Position numbers and translations under genes: made by a program. 64,000 nt of DNA from Trichuris trichiura. Lineage: Eukaryota; Nematoda; Enoplea; Trichinellida; Trichuridae. Shown piece by piece: positions 11,345 through 21,964 of this stretch. How positions within the stretch are numbered: position 1 is the stretch's first letter; every line of letters starts with the position of its first letter. The stretch is from contig JBAJFE010000059.1 of assembly GCA_037903355.1 (NCBI GenBank), positions 434,001 to 498,000 on the forward strand, read 5' to 3'. Under the pieces are notes generated by a model. The model saw only the letters and a list, made by a program, of their open reading frames with translations. It made no database searches and was not told the origin of the DNA.

Positions 11345-14300
11345 CAGTGAGCGATATGATCGCGTTTGGGGTTACCACCACTGCTAAGCCTTGATTGTAG
11401 ACGCCGAAGTTGAATTTATTTGCTCTTGCGAATACAGAAGCAATCAGAAATGTCTAAACTGAGCTACAAGAAAAACAGTGTAAGTTTGCACGTTATTTTG
11501 CTAATTATTGGGCGAGCCGAAATCTTATTAGTAATTCATTTTCGCTTCCATTAATCACTAGCTGGTGACTAGGCCGTCTTCTATAGCTGGCATTTTCTTA
11601 TCGCAAGATTCTTAAGGTCAGCCGTTTTTGTATTGTTTAAAACTATAAATATTTATTAATTTTCAAAGTTAGCTATCATGCTCGGGCGTCGTTTAGACTG
11701 GTATTTCTAAGCGAATAGATTAGATTGGTATGCTTTTGTCTTTAGTGAAATTTGTTGGCGAAATTTGCTGTAGTTGCAGAGTTTTTATATTTAGGCTGAG
11801 TTACCAGTTTCAGGATTAAGTGCGCCATTAAGTCGAAATCAGTTTTTAACGCCTGCTTACGGTTTTTCTGTATTCTTCCAATAGGGTAAGGTTTAATGAT
11901 TGCACTCTGACCGCTCTCATTTTCAGAGTCGTACAGACATTCATTCTTAGCACTTATGCAAGGAACCGGCGCCGACGCAAGGCTGAATACTTGCCTTATA
12001 GTATGGCATTTACTAATTTCTTGTGCTTAACTTGTTTCTACTGTTCCTATTATTAGAAAATATGCCCGAAAATTGTAAGACGCCGAACGAGTTTGGTGTA
12101 AGGGATATAGCGTGTTGGGATTGCGCTGTCGTTACGGCCTACTCCACTGACTGTTATGTATCCCTCAAGATTCCCTTTCGCCTGATATAGTCGACGCCGT
12201 ATAGGAAGTTCTCCTGCTTTTCCAGGGGCCGTATTACAAAGAGGAGATGAAAGTAGAATTTGCATCCCTGTTTTATGGTGTATGCTGATTTTCTGGTGCA
12301 TGCTTTATCCTGTACGGTTTGAGTTATAGAAAGGTGAAGTGGGTCTCAGGAAATTTTTTCATAAAGGGGTATTGCCAAGGCGGGACGTTAAGCGAGTATC
12401 AGTGATTCACTAAAGAGTTACACTTAATCTACCTTTTTAACCTACAGTTCTCTCTGTTAAGTTTTGCACCTGAAGGAAAATAAAGAATTTATTCAAGCTT
12501 TTAATAAAAGAGGATCAGGGCGCTCTAGTTGAACATTGAGGCGTGGCTGCATTGATGACTTCCGGTAATAAGAAGAAAAACGAAAGCATGGCAAGTTTTT
12601 CCAATAATTTAGCAGTTGAGGACGAAGGAAACCTAGAGCGCACAGTCATGTGGGAACTGCAAGTGAATAAGCTGAATAGATTTAAGCTGCCTTTTGTAGA
12701 GGAGCTTTAAATTGTTTATTATTCTTTGTTTCGCCAACTTTATCAGTAAGGCAGCATTTGATAGAAGAAATATATTTCGCACTCATTCGTCCTTAAAGTT
12801 CAAAGCAGAAATTTCAGATCTCTCCGCCCTGTTGCGCGTAACGTAATTCCAAGTGTGAAAAATCTTTTCATATTTCAGATGATCCCCTTTTCCCGTAATG
12901 CTGAACTGTCGTACACTACAAGTAATTCGATAATAAGCGTGAAAGGTCTTTATTTATCTGAAATGATCGCGCAGTCAGTTGGCAATAAAATATTGTTCAT
13001 TTGAACATTTCTATTGCTAACAGGCAGAAAATGGTTTGAAATTGGTGTTATGTTTAAGAAATAAAGTTTTATAAGAAAACGGAGTCAAGACATCAAACAG
13101 TTGTTCAATTATCAAAACTTCCTCTGATCACTTTCTGCTTGGATAATCAAGATTGTTTTAATATTTCTAAGCTTATCGTGAAATCGTTTCTGAAAGGCTG
13201 CACTAATGCTGAGCTTCAAATTTTAGCGATAATGGCATAGGTTTTTTTAAAGTAACTCCTGGAAGTCACCTTTGCTCTGAACGAGATGTAGAAGACGTCC
13301 TGCATTGATAAAGTTTGCGAAGAGACTTTAAACCAGTTGCTAACAACCGCGTGTTTTCTGAGGCAAAATCGTTTGCTACCTAGCTAGAGAAATAAAATAG
13401 GAAGCTTACCTTAGATAAGATAACACACAGAATTGCCAACGAGTACAGTGGCCATTCGGAGCTCACTAGCACAGAAAAACTTATAAATCAGTAATTCTCA
13501 AGAGGCATCGAAAGGCTGAAAACTATGTTGGAACATAGACGTATGACCATTGTCAGCTTAACTTCAGTCGGCGCTGAATTACTAGTGGATCCTGAAGCAA
13601 AAGATGGTAATGTTCGAACCGAGGTTTTGGGCCCCCCAGGCGATGCTCACAATCGCCGTTTAGTTGCTGGAGTTCCAACGCTATTTCCGCAAAATACAGT
13701 AATTAGCGTCTGCTTCAAAGCTGCAAAATCACGGACGCTCTGTAAGAACAGAAGGCGCCGCTGATAACACTCGTCTTGCTTTTCGAACCATCTTAGAGCC
13801 TCTTTTAGATAACGAAAAGTCACACTGTTTGAAAGGTACCCATTGTCTTGGTGTACTTTGTTTCGGTAATGATGTCTAGACTTGGAAAGAACGAGAACAG
13901 CCAGGAAATGCCGTTTTAGAAAGAGAAAGAAGTCCCATCAAAACGTTACGGCTTACAACTTGAACGCCATTTATTCATTCTGTAAGTCTATTGTTCTCTT
14001 CGACAAGTCCTCATAATGCGGGTTTTAGTGTAACATTTAGGCGAAGTGTGGATCCTGTATTGGTAGTAGAGAATTTTAAGGTCCTGTCGCCCATGACTGC
14101 GCCATCCTGCAGTGGCAACGCTGCTCTTGGCAAAAGTGTGTTGTTTTCGCGTCACAATTTAGCTGCACTGGCTTTATCTTTCGGCATAGACTTAGGCTTC
14201 GGCAGAACGCGATAGCCGGCAAGAGCTTATGGCAGAAGCGCACAGCTTTTCTCTTATCTTTGTCGGCTAACCTGTTTCGCTCTGGCCTAAGCCTGTGCCA

Positions 14301-14636
14301 AGATAAAAGGAAAGTATAGCAACCAAAGTAACGAAAAACAACCCTTTTTGTCCCGTAGGTACCGCCACTGTAGGTTTGCAGGGGCATCGGTGAAAAGACT
14401 CAGTTTAATGCTTTGCCTGTTTCCTGTTAGGCATTGTAAAGAATGCATAGGAAATCTGTAAAATATTAAATGTTCTATACATTCCTAAAGATTTTGGGTA
14501 TTCTATGGAACGTCAGATTTTATACATTGCCTGTAAAAAATGTATGCATTGAAAATTGGATTAACAAAATAAATTAGCAAACACAAGATTTAAGTTCTGC
14601 TCAAAGTAGATACATATCAGCTCCTGTACCCGCGGT

Positions 14637-14639
<3 letters not shown>
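11345..14639. other. Intergenic, no supportable gene
   Basis: AT-rich. The open frames here (12053-12301 minus, 13525-13764 plus, 13991-14215 plus, 14076-14387 minus) are short and lack signal peptides, splice context or recognisable motifs. I treat them as unproven. No transposon ends seen. Confidence 0.35.

Positions 14640-14673
<34 letters not shown>
14640..14673. repeat. (TA)n microsatellite
   Basis: Uninterrupted TA dinucleotide run of about 17 units. Confidence 0.9.
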
Positions 14674-14678
<5 letters not shown>

Positions 14679-15391
14679 GCGGGGGCTTCCTAATTTATGA
14701 TGCCATTTCTTTCCGACCGTTCTATCGTAAGTCGAGTTGCGTAATCAATATATCTCACCCTAAGCTGGAATGCGACGGCAGAATTTTCCAAGTTTAAATT
14801 TTGCCAACGCTCCCCGTTGGCACACATTGAGTCAATGTTGGCTTTGATATACGTTTAAAGTTAGGCATACGCTTAAGATGAAGTTGAACTCCACGATATT
14901 GAACTAATTTCAGCACTGGCACGGCGCAAAGCAAACCCACGCCGAAGATTAGAACTAATTGAAAGTCAGAGGTTTGTGCAACCTGCTTTAACATGATTAA
15001 ACTTTCGGATTACCCTACAGTTGAAAGAAATCATGCCGTATAAACCTATCTTATAACACAGCAACTCTGTTCTGAAGTTAATATGACAGAACTCCATATA
15101 TGACAATTACTAATGTAGATGCACTTGCGAGAGCTCACCGGTCCGCTCGATGTTTTCAACTGATATTTGCAAATAGGCAGTAATGCTATAGCGAAAACTT
15201 AAATGATAGCTGCATGAAGACGTTCGTGTGGTGAATGATCGTGCACGAGCCGTAGACTGCTTGAGGAAGGCATCAAGTTTTGATTCTACAGTCTTCTTTA
15301 TTCCTTCGTGTAATTTTTTGTAGAAGGCAACGGCATCTTGAACTTGTCAATCAGCTCTCGCACATCTTTAACAATTGTTATCTCCTACATA

Positions 15392-15394
<3 letters not shown>
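14674..15394. other. Intergenic, nothing recognised
   Basis: Lies between two (TA)n tracts; only short open frames. Confidence 0.35.

Positions 15395-15433
<39 letters not shown>
15395..15433. repeat. (AT)n microsatellite
   Basis: Uninterrupted AT dinucleotide run of about 19 units. Confidence 0.9.
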
Positions 15434-15435
<2 letters not shown>

Positions 15436-16150
15436 ACAAAATAGTCATTTCGAAGCGGATGAGTTCCGCTATCAAACCCATCGTACATCAGAGTCCCCCT
15501 GTATGTATATATTGCAAAAAGGTTTAAAAGCCACATCTTAACGTTCTTTAACATGCATTTCTAAAGAAGAAAAGGTAGGATGCAGCACTTCTTACTGTCA
15601 AAGTTGTTGAACATGTAGAATCGCAAGCAAAACGCTCGATACTAAGACGGGTAACATAAACAGCATTACGTAACTACAGCAGCATTCAAGCTGAGCTTAT
15701 TCTATTAACAGTAGAAAAGAAAAACCCTTTTTACGGAAATTTTTGGTTGCTTAAATTAGAAAGGGAGCTTCAAAAAACAGAGCACAATGAGAAAGGGAAC
15801 ACCGGCAAGAGCATCTAAAGCAGATGCTTTCCAGATATCATAAGCAACGTAATCAGTAAGGCGAAGCTATGCCAGGACGTATGAACCAACATGCTGGGAG
15901 TAAAAATAATTGTAAATCAAAATGTAAGGAGCAATGGCAGGCAGTACAATAACACGACAGGTGTGCCAAAGGGCGCCCCAAACTCTCCCATATTCTTTTC
16001 TTTCAGCCATATTATCTTAAGCTGCAATCACAACCCACACAAATCAAGACGAACTAGGAACCTAAGAAAAAACGAAGAAAATGCAGAAGAATCTGAGGCC
16101 TGATATGCAAATGATTCCAGCCGCACAAAAATGAGCTTTATAGTCAAAAT
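15434..16150. other. Intergenic, 5' flank of the first polyprotein gene
   Basis: No gene recognised; the proximal promoter of the downstream polyprotein gene begins at its right edge. Confidence 0.4.
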
Positions 16151-16151
16151 G

Positions 16152-16193
16152 AAACGTCACAGAACCTACACTTATATATAAAGGGAGCGAAGC
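16152..16193 (+). promoter_or_regulatory. Promoter module shared with the second polyprotein gene
   Basis: Order of elements: AAACGTCAC (16152-16160, containing ACGTCA, a CRE-type half site), then TATATATAAAG (16173-16183), then GGGAGCGAA immediately after the TATA box. The same three elements in the same order precede the minus-strand paralogue at 23.97 kb. Conservation of this module while the surrounding leader sequence differs supports co-regulation of the two genes. Confidence 0.6.
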
Positions 16194-16252
16194 AACCTTG
16201 AAATCATTCAGTAGCACAGATCCCCTTGTAAGAGAGCACGGATTCGTGAACG

Positions 16253-17839
16253 ATGAACTTGTATTTCCTATTACTGCTGGTCGGCTTTGCAGCGGCAGGA
16301 GATGATAACTGCGGCAAAGTGAAAGGCGTTGGACCAGGTTACGAGAAGAGCCATTTGGATTATGCTGGCAAGTTCAAAGGTGGAGCCCGAAAGTTTTTGC
16401 CCATTTACAAAAAAGAAGTTGCCGAAGAGAAAGAAGTTGTGATCAAAGGTGGTGAATGGGAGAAAGAACCTTGTCCATGCCGTGCAAAAAGAGGTGCAGA
16501 CTGCGGATGTGTGAGGGGAGTTGGACCAGGTTACGAAAAGAGCCACTTGGATTATGCTGGCAAGTTCAAGGGTGGAGCCCGAAAATTCTTGCCCATTTAC
16601 AAAAAAGAAGTTGCCGAAGAGAAAGAAGTTGTGATTAAAGGTGGTGAATGGAAGAAAGAACCTTGCCAATGCCGCGAAAAGAGAGGTGCAGACTGCGGAT
16701 GTGTGAGGGGAGTTGGACCAGGTTACGAAAAAAGCCATTTGGATTATGCTGGCAAGTTCAAAGGTGGAGCCCAAAAATTCTTGCCCATTTACAAAAAAGA
16801 AGTTGCCGAAGAGAAAGAAGTTGTGATTAAAGGTGGCGAATGGGAAAAAGAACCCTGCCAATGCCGTGAAAAGAGAGGTGCAGACTGCGGATGTGTGAGG
16901 GGAGTTGGACCAGGTTACGAAAAAAGCCATTTGGATTATGCTGGCAAGTTCAAAGGTGGAGCCCAAAAATTCTTGCCCATTTACAAAAAAGAAGTTGCCG
17001 AAGAGAAAGAAGTTGTGATTAAAGGTGGTGAATGGAAGAAAGAACCCTGCCAATGCCGCGAAAAGAGAGGTGCAGACTGCGGATGTGTGAGGGGAGTTGG
17101 ACCAGGTTACGAAAAAAGCCATTTGGATTATGCTGGCAAGTTCAAAGGTGGAGCCCGAAAATTCTTGCCCATTTACAAAAAAGAAGTTGCCGAAGAGAAA
17201 GAAGTTGTGATTAAAGGTGGTGAATGGGAAAAAGAACCCTGCCAATGCCGCGAAAAGAGAGGTGCAGACTGCGGATGTGTGAGGGGAGTTGGACCAGGTT
17301 ACGAAAAAAGCCATTTGGATTATGCTGGCAAGTTCAAAGGTGGAGCCCGAAAGTTCTTGCCCATTTACAAAAAAGAAGTTGCCGAAGAGAAAGAAGTTGT
17401 GATTAAAGGTGGTGAATGGAAGAAAGAACCCTGCCAATGCCGCGAAAAGAGAGGTGCAGACTGCGGATGTGTGAGGGGAGTTGGACCAGGTTACGAAAAA
17501 AGCCATTTGGATTATGCTGGCAAGTTCAAAGGTGGAGCTCGAAAATTCTTGCCCATTTACAAAAAAGAAGTTGCCGAAGAGAAAGAAGTTGTGATTAAAG
17601 GTGGCGAATGGGAGAAAGAACCTTGCCAATGCCGTAAAAAGAGAGGTGCAGACTGCGGATGTGTGAGGGGAGTTGGACCAGGTTACGAAAAGAGCCATTT
17701 GGATTATGCTGGCAAGTTCAAGGGTGGCGCTCGCAAATTTCTGCCCATTTATGAAAAATCTGTGGCTGAGGAAAAGGACGTGCTGATTAAGGGAGGCCCC
17801 GGTGCTCACGATAAAGAGCCATGTAAATGTGCTCATTAG
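16253..17839 (+). CDS. Secreted tandem-unit polyprotein, copy 1 (8 units, R-x-K-R processing sites)
   Basis: Intronless, 528 residues. Signal peptide at 1-16 (M-N-L-Y-F-L-L-L-L-V-G-F-A-A-A-G), then eight units of about 64 residues with a 192-bp DNA period. Each unit has a conserved G-V-G-P-G-Y-E-K start, a K-F-K-G-G-A-[RQ]-K-F-L-P-I-Y core, a charged E-K/E-V stretch and a K-E-P-C-x-C end. Boundaries are R-A-K-R (unit 1), R-E-K-R (2-6) and R-K-K-R (7), all fitting the furin consensus R-x-[KR]-R. Cutting there would release peptides with C-x-C near both ends. The first unit has a single N-terminal Cys, and the last ends C-K-C-A-H at the stop. Even- and odd-numbered units alternate W-K-K-E-P and W-E-K-E-P. 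ATG 16253 is chosen for its signal peptide and its TATA box 70-80 bp upstream. The arrangement recalls nematode polyprotein allergens, but the sequence is not one I recognise. Confidence 0.9.
   Translation: MNLYFLLLLVGFAAAGDDNCGKVKGVGPGYEKSHLDYAGKFKGGARKFLPIYKKEVAEEKEVVIKGGEWEKEPCPCRAKRGADCGCVRGVGPGYEKSHLDYAGKFKGGARKFLPIYKKEVAEEKEVVIKGGEWKKEPCQCREKRGADCGCVRGVGPGYEKSHLDYAGKFKGGAQKFLPIYKKEVAEEKEVVIKGGEWEKEPCQCREKRGADCGCVRGVGPGYEKSHLDYAGKFKGGAQKFLPIYKKEVAEEKEVVIKGGEWKKEPCQCREKRGADCGCVRGVGPGYEKSHLDYAGKFKGGARKFLPIYKKEVAEEKEVVIKGGEWEKEPCQCREKRGADCGCVRGVGPGYEKSHLDYAGKFKGGARKFLPIYKKEVAEEKEVVIKGGEWKKEPCQCREKRGADCGCVRGVGPGYEKSHLDYAGKFKGGARKFLPIYKKEVAEEKEVVIKGGEWEKEPCQCRKKRGADCGCVRGVGPGYEKSHLDYAGKFKGGARKFLPIYEKSVAEEKDVLIKGGPGAHDKEPCKCAH
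16325..17760 (+). repeat. 192-bp coding tandem repeat array, copy 1
   Basis: About 7.5 near-identical 192-bp units within the coding sequence. Internal units differ at only a few positions; the terminal unit is more diverged. Codon variants (GTGATC in the first unit, GTGATT in the others) mark subtypes also seen in the second array. Confidence 0.9.
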
Positions 17840-17884
17840 AGCTCAGGAAAATATTGACTCAGTTAATCCACTATTATTATTGTT

Positions 17885-17890
17885 ATTAAA
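17885..17890 (+). terminator. Variant poly(A) signal
   Basis: ATTAAA, 46 bp after the stop codon of the first polyprotein gene; no AATAAA lies closer. ATTAAA is the commonest variant of the canonical signal. Confidence 0.45.
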
Positions 17891-19697
17891 CGTTTCATCG
17901 CATCTTGGAGTGAGACTCTTTCAGCGTGCAAGACTGCTTTCTTGTTTGCATTCTTTTCTCTTGCCGTATCTTCGATTTTTTCGAACCGTTCCAGACAGTA
18001 CGTAGAAAGTGCTTCTTATGGCTATTTTCAATAATTCTTGCAGGCTCGTTAAAAATGCGACGTGAACTGATAGTATCAATGGTTACTTAATGGGACATTC
18101 GTTATTTCGCAAAATAACTACCCCTCGTCAGGAGAGTTAGCTGTTTCTTGTAAGACGAAAAGAATTCATTTAACTGCTTTCAGGTACTTTCTGACTACCT
18201 TTGACTTAGCAATCCTATCGTATTGTTTTCAGGGTTCATTCTTCTGGACAGCCTTTAATTTTGATTTTCCTGTTCGCACCTAAAACTCCAGTTAAAGCTA
18301 TTACATATGATCGAAAAGTTGGATGACGTATCAGCTTTCCCGTAGCAAGTAGGACTGACAATAAAATGACATTGCTCATTTCCGTAGCAACGCTGCGGTT
18401 TTATTTCATTTTTCTTACGCGAGAAGAGCCTGCTTATGCTAAATGGAAACCCGCATGGCAGAAATAATCAGCTGCAATTCTGAATAATACAGGGCTTGTC
18501 GGTGTAACTGGGCACGTTTTTAACTCCCTGCTGGACGTATAAATGTTACTGCTTCTCAGTTCAAAAAACTTCGGTCAACTGAATGGCAGTGCACAGCAAA
18601 ACGAATTTCCTATCGCTTGTTTTAGCAGTGCTGCTCATAGAAAATCTATAAGGCAAGATCCTCATTATGGCTGAGGTTTTATTACCGCTTATTTAAAAGA
18701 TGCTGCGATGATGTTTTCGCGCAGTAATTGAGAATAGAGACGAACTGTTTCTTGTCTTTATAAACGGCATTATGCCCTTTGCACACACTGCTTACTTTGG
18801 GGAAAAAAGAAAATGATATTACCGTTACTAAACAAAATGACGTTAAGGCGACTGATTACCCAACTTTTCGCCACAGCAACTGCATGCCGTTCTTCATTGA
18901 GTTACACTAAGCATTGGCGACTAAGAGTAGTGCATCAGTCGCTTAAAACCTCAGAAGATATTTCGAACTGTTAGGATTTTGTATATTGAAACCTACTTTC
19001 TTCTCAGAAAGTCTAAGGAAACTGTTGCTTAGGTGTAATCACACTGAAAGCGAGGAAGACGACTCATATGTGTGATGCTTCGACAAGAATTATATTTATG
19101 CTGCCAAATGTTGCTTGCTTGATTAGAATTTTTCCTTCGCAACGTAGACGGGCTTATATCTTTCCAAGTCACTACCACATCCGAAAGCAACGTGGAAACC
19201 GCAAACAAATAACGACCTATTTCGGGGGATCAGCCAGGCCGGAACTTAAAGGAGGATTCTCGTTTTTATTGTTTGCCTGCCATCACTTGAAGACATTTTC
19301 CTGACCCTTGCTACCCCGTACTTAAATAGGACCTTTTTACAGCTTGCTGACAGCTCGTTTCCCTGAAGATGAGAGAGAGATAATCTCAAAGACTTCGATC
19401 TGGCGTTCATCTAAATACAAATGAAATCTTCAATTTCGTACCATGTCAGAACCCGCGCATAGAAAAGTGAAGATGAACGGATAGCACACATCCATATCTC
19501 AGCGAAAGTTAATACCAAGCGTAATTACAGATAAAATTTCCTGAATCAATCCATCGTGAGTGTTTTCAGGAAAGTCACTCAGTTTGAATGTTTCAGTTCT
19601 GTTAGAAAGGCAGAAGCGAATGAAAAACTGACTACAATGGAAAATCAGTTTTTTCCAGTGAGGCAGGATATCTGCAATGATATCTCTTTATGTTAAT
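17891..19697. other. Intergenic between the polyprotein gene and the LTR element
   Basis: No supportable gene; the longest plus-strand frame (19068-19304) has no recognisable features. A GA-rich tract near 19372 is the only simple sequence. Confidence 0.4.
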
Positions 19698-19702
19698 GTC
19701 CT

Positions 19703-19899
19703 TGTTACAGTTTTGCAGACAACCAGACGTACAACCCAACGTTTTACTTCACTGTTCACTCAGTCGCCGACCAACAACACGCCCACTCACGTCGGCTCGC
19801 ACAGAAGACACGACACCCCCCCACCGTAACAACCGGTGCGTAGGGTTTTTCGCTGCTACGTCCGCCAACGGATTTTGTCCGCTAGGCGGCACCACAACA
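19703..19899 (-). repeat. 3' LTR (197 bp)
   Basis: Starts TGTTACAG and ends CACAACA on the plus strand. About nine substitutions and two short length differences separate it from the other LTR, roughly 95% identity, so the insertion is not very recent. Confidence 0.9.
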
Positions 19900-19915
19900 C
19901 CTCCCCCCAGTTCCT
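19900..19915 (-). other. Polypurine tract of the LTR element
   Basis: In element orientation GGAACTGGGGGGAGG directly abuts the 3' LTR, as expected for plus-strand priming. Confidence 0.75.
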
Positions 19916-20133
19916 CAGATACTGAGTCGGTTTGGAGGTCTCCGCAGACAGTTTGAACGGCGCAGCATATGAGGACTTTTACGTTTTGTGTGGTGACGTC
20001 TATCCCAGACCTGCAGTACGGCGTCTCTTCCATCTCGCGCTGTCTTCTAATGCTCGAAGTTGGCCTTTGTTCCGAGCACATTGCCGTTTCTTCGTCTGGC
20101 AGTGAAGCCCATTCCACGTCCTGCGCCGCTGCT

Positions 20134-20943
20134 TCACCATTCTCGAGCTCTGCACTTATGCGGCGAAGCTGATTCGTATGTCTCTCTCTTCCACGTCATT
20201 TCTCCGATTCTGATGAACCACGTCACCTGTCCTCTTTGTCCAACTATTATTCCTTCTCGCCATGGGTTCCTCTCCTGCATGTAATCGCGAACTTTGACCT
20301 TATCGCCGATTTTGAAGTGTCGATCATCGCATTTCCTTGAGGTTTTTCTGATCTGTCTCCTTTGTTCTTCCAACGCTTCAATCCAGTCACGTCCCATGAT
20401 GTTCACCACCGGCTGATTTGCCACTCGTATGCGCAGCTGCTTGAGCTGGCCGCGGCATCCAACAGATACTGTCGTTTCGCCCTTTAAGGAGATGATATGC
20501 CCAGTGAAACTACGTAGCTGAACAGTTGCCGGTGACAGTTTTGGATATCCAATACACTTACACAATGTGGAATTCACAACCGTTACGCTGGCCCCAGTAT
20601 CCAGTTCCATCACAACTGGGTGTCCATCAATCGTGACATCCACCCTAAAGGGGGTCGGCGTAACGCTGCTAAGGACTTGCAACATGATAGAGTTTGCCCT
20701 GTTTATATGCTTCATCGCCCACCGGCGTCTGTTCAAACGTACGTTTCCCTGTCGGTGCTGCTTGGCATGGCCATCTGTTTTGTCGCGTCGGCACACACGA
20801 GAAAGATGCCCCACATGGCCACAGTTAAAACATTTGGCGTTAATAAACGGGCACCTAGCTTTCGCATGATCATTTTTGCCACAGGGGTCGCATTTTACCT
20901 TAGGCTGAACTACCTGATTTTTCGACGGATGTGTTGACGGCAT
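20134..20943 (-). pseudogene. Retroelement fragment: two zinc knuckles, retropepsin, integrase C-terminus
   Basis: A 269-residue frame. Two C-x2-C-x4-H-x4-C knuckles lie near residues 19-56 (C-D-P-C and C-F-N-C). They are followed by an aspartic protease with its catalytic L-D-T-G-A-S near residue 114 and the closing I-M-G-R-D-W block. Within 20 residues the frame passes into an integrase-type C-terminal domain (K-I-G-D-K-V-K-V-R ... W). Polymerase, RNase H and catalytic integrase are absent, so a large deletion fused the ends. A GA-rich slip of about 4 bases near 20187 shifts the frame: the natural C-terminal continuation is found in the next frame, to about 19900, and the annotated stop at 20134 is premature. 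Confidence 0.8.
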
Positions 20944-20959
20944 GGCACGTTTTTGAGTC

Positions 20960-21400
20960 CGTCGCCTCGTTCACGGTATTCGCGTTTTCACGTTGATATC
21001 CTCTGATATTTGCAAGTCCCTTTCGCCAGAAGCTTCACCCTCACGGCTTGGTTTCTTATTCCATTTACAAATCGCACTACCAACGCCACGTCCGTGTTAA
21101 ATTGATCGAAGTCACAGTTGGCCGCCACGTCGTAAGTAGTTCGCGAATTGCATGGGCGTTTGATGCGCCTCCTGCCGCAGGCCGAAAAACTTTGATCGTT
21201 CTTTCAGCAAAACGACGGGAGTTCCGAACAGTTTTGACATTTGACTCTCAATGTCAGAAAAGGTGAACTCAAAGGGGGACTTTAGTAAGCAAACTCGCCG
21301 GAGTTCCTCGAACGCTTTCGGGGCTAGTGAAGTTACGAGGCAGCTAAGCTTGATACAGTCATCCACGACCAAATTCATATCGAGATAAGCTCGAAACTGA
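20960..21400 (-). pseudogene. gag remnant of the LTR element
   Basis: A capsid-like region upstream of the zinc-knuckle frame. One open segment (21112-21378) contains L-K-E-R-S-K-F and Q-F-A-N-Y-L-R, typical of Ty3/gypsy capsids. The sense continuation to about 20960 is in another frame, so at least one frameshift interrupts it. Confidence 0.6.
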
Positions 21401-21546
21401 AGAGATCAAGCTTCCCACGCCCCCGTCTTTGGGTCAAACAGTCTGTACGCCCCAACAGGCTTGCTTTCCGTAAACCGTTCAGAAGCAGATTTTAGCGGCA
21501 TATCTTACGTAAGGCAGACTTAAGTCGACTTACCGCAAAAGTTCGC

Positions 21547-21564
21547 ATCTCACTCTCGTCGCCA
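21547..21564 (-). other. Primer binding site of the LTR element
   Basis: TGGCGACGAGAGTGAGAT two bases after the 5' LTR. It begins with TGG, complementary to a tRNA CCA end, and resembles the complement of tRNA-Ser 3' ends. The tRNA assignment is from memory of the tRNA family. Confidence 0.65.
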
Positions 21565-21566
21565 TT

Positions 21567-21779
21567 TGTTACAGTCTTGCAGACAACCAGACGTACAACC
21601 CAACGTTTTACTTCACTGTTCACTCAGTCGCCGAACAACAACACGCCCACTCACGTCAGCTCGCACGGAAGACACGACACCCAGCCCCCCCCCCACCGTA
21701 ACAACCGGTGCGTAGGGTTTTCCGCTCTTTACCTGCTACGTCCGCCAACGGATTTCATCCGCTAGGCGGCAGCACAACA
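21567..21779 (-). repeat. 5' LTR (213 bp)
   Basis: Matches the 197-bp LTR with a longer C-run and an extra stretch of about 9 bp near 21725-21735; same termini and adjoining GTCCT duplication. Confidence 0.9.
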
Positions 21780-21916
21780 GTCCTCAACGTGTTTTTTTCA
21801 CGGAGATTAAACATAATCACGTAAAGTTTACTTGGCAGATTGTAACTTCAGAAAATTAGCCCTTTAAACAGATAAACGCTTATTATTAATAATGACAAGC
21901 ACGACAGAATAAACAC

Positions 21917-21922
21917 TTTATT
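21917..21922 (-). terminator. Poly(A) signal of the second polyprotein gene
   Basis: AATAAA on the minus strand, 43 bp after the stop codon at 21965. Confidence 0.7.
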
Positions 21923-21964
21923 AATAGATGAGTTCGACAGAATCGAAACAATGGCTAGCGTCCA

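Larger units (their letters stand above)
19703..21779 (-). mobile_element. Internally deleted Ty3/gypsy-type LTR retrotransposon (Mag-like primer site)
   Basis: The element reads on the minus strand. Two direct repeats (LTRs) begin TGTTGTG and end CTGTAACA in element orientation. They are flanked by the exact 5-bp target duplication GTCCT at 19698-19702 and 21780-21784. A primer binding site two bases inside the 5' LTR, TGGCGACGAGAGTGAGAT, matches what I know of tRNA-Ser 3' ends, the primer used by the Mag lineage. A polypurine tract adjoins the 3' LTR. Internal coding consists of gag remnants and a frame with two zinc knuckles and a retropepsin, joined directly to an integrase C-terminus. 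Reverse transcriptase, RNase H and the integrase core are missing, so the element is non-autonomous. It inserted between the two polyprotein genes. Confidence 0.9.

Noticed and set aside
13606..13625. tRNA-like T-arm word GTTCGAACC
   Set aside because: No acceptor stem, D-arm or anticodon arm could be placed around it.
16325..17760. CRISPR-like array
   Set aside because: The 192-bp units are contiguous protein-coding repeats without spacers, in a eukaryotic gene.
16271..17836. 521-codon open frame on the minus strand across the first polyprotein gene
   Set aside because: It is the antisense shadow of a 192-bp repeat: a stop-free antisense unit is simply repeated. The sense frame has a signal peptide, TATA box and processing sites; the antisense has none.
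19749..20117. 122-codon minus-strand frame as a separate gene
   Set aside because: It covers the frameshifted tail of the retroelement coding region, the polypurine tract and the 3' LTR.
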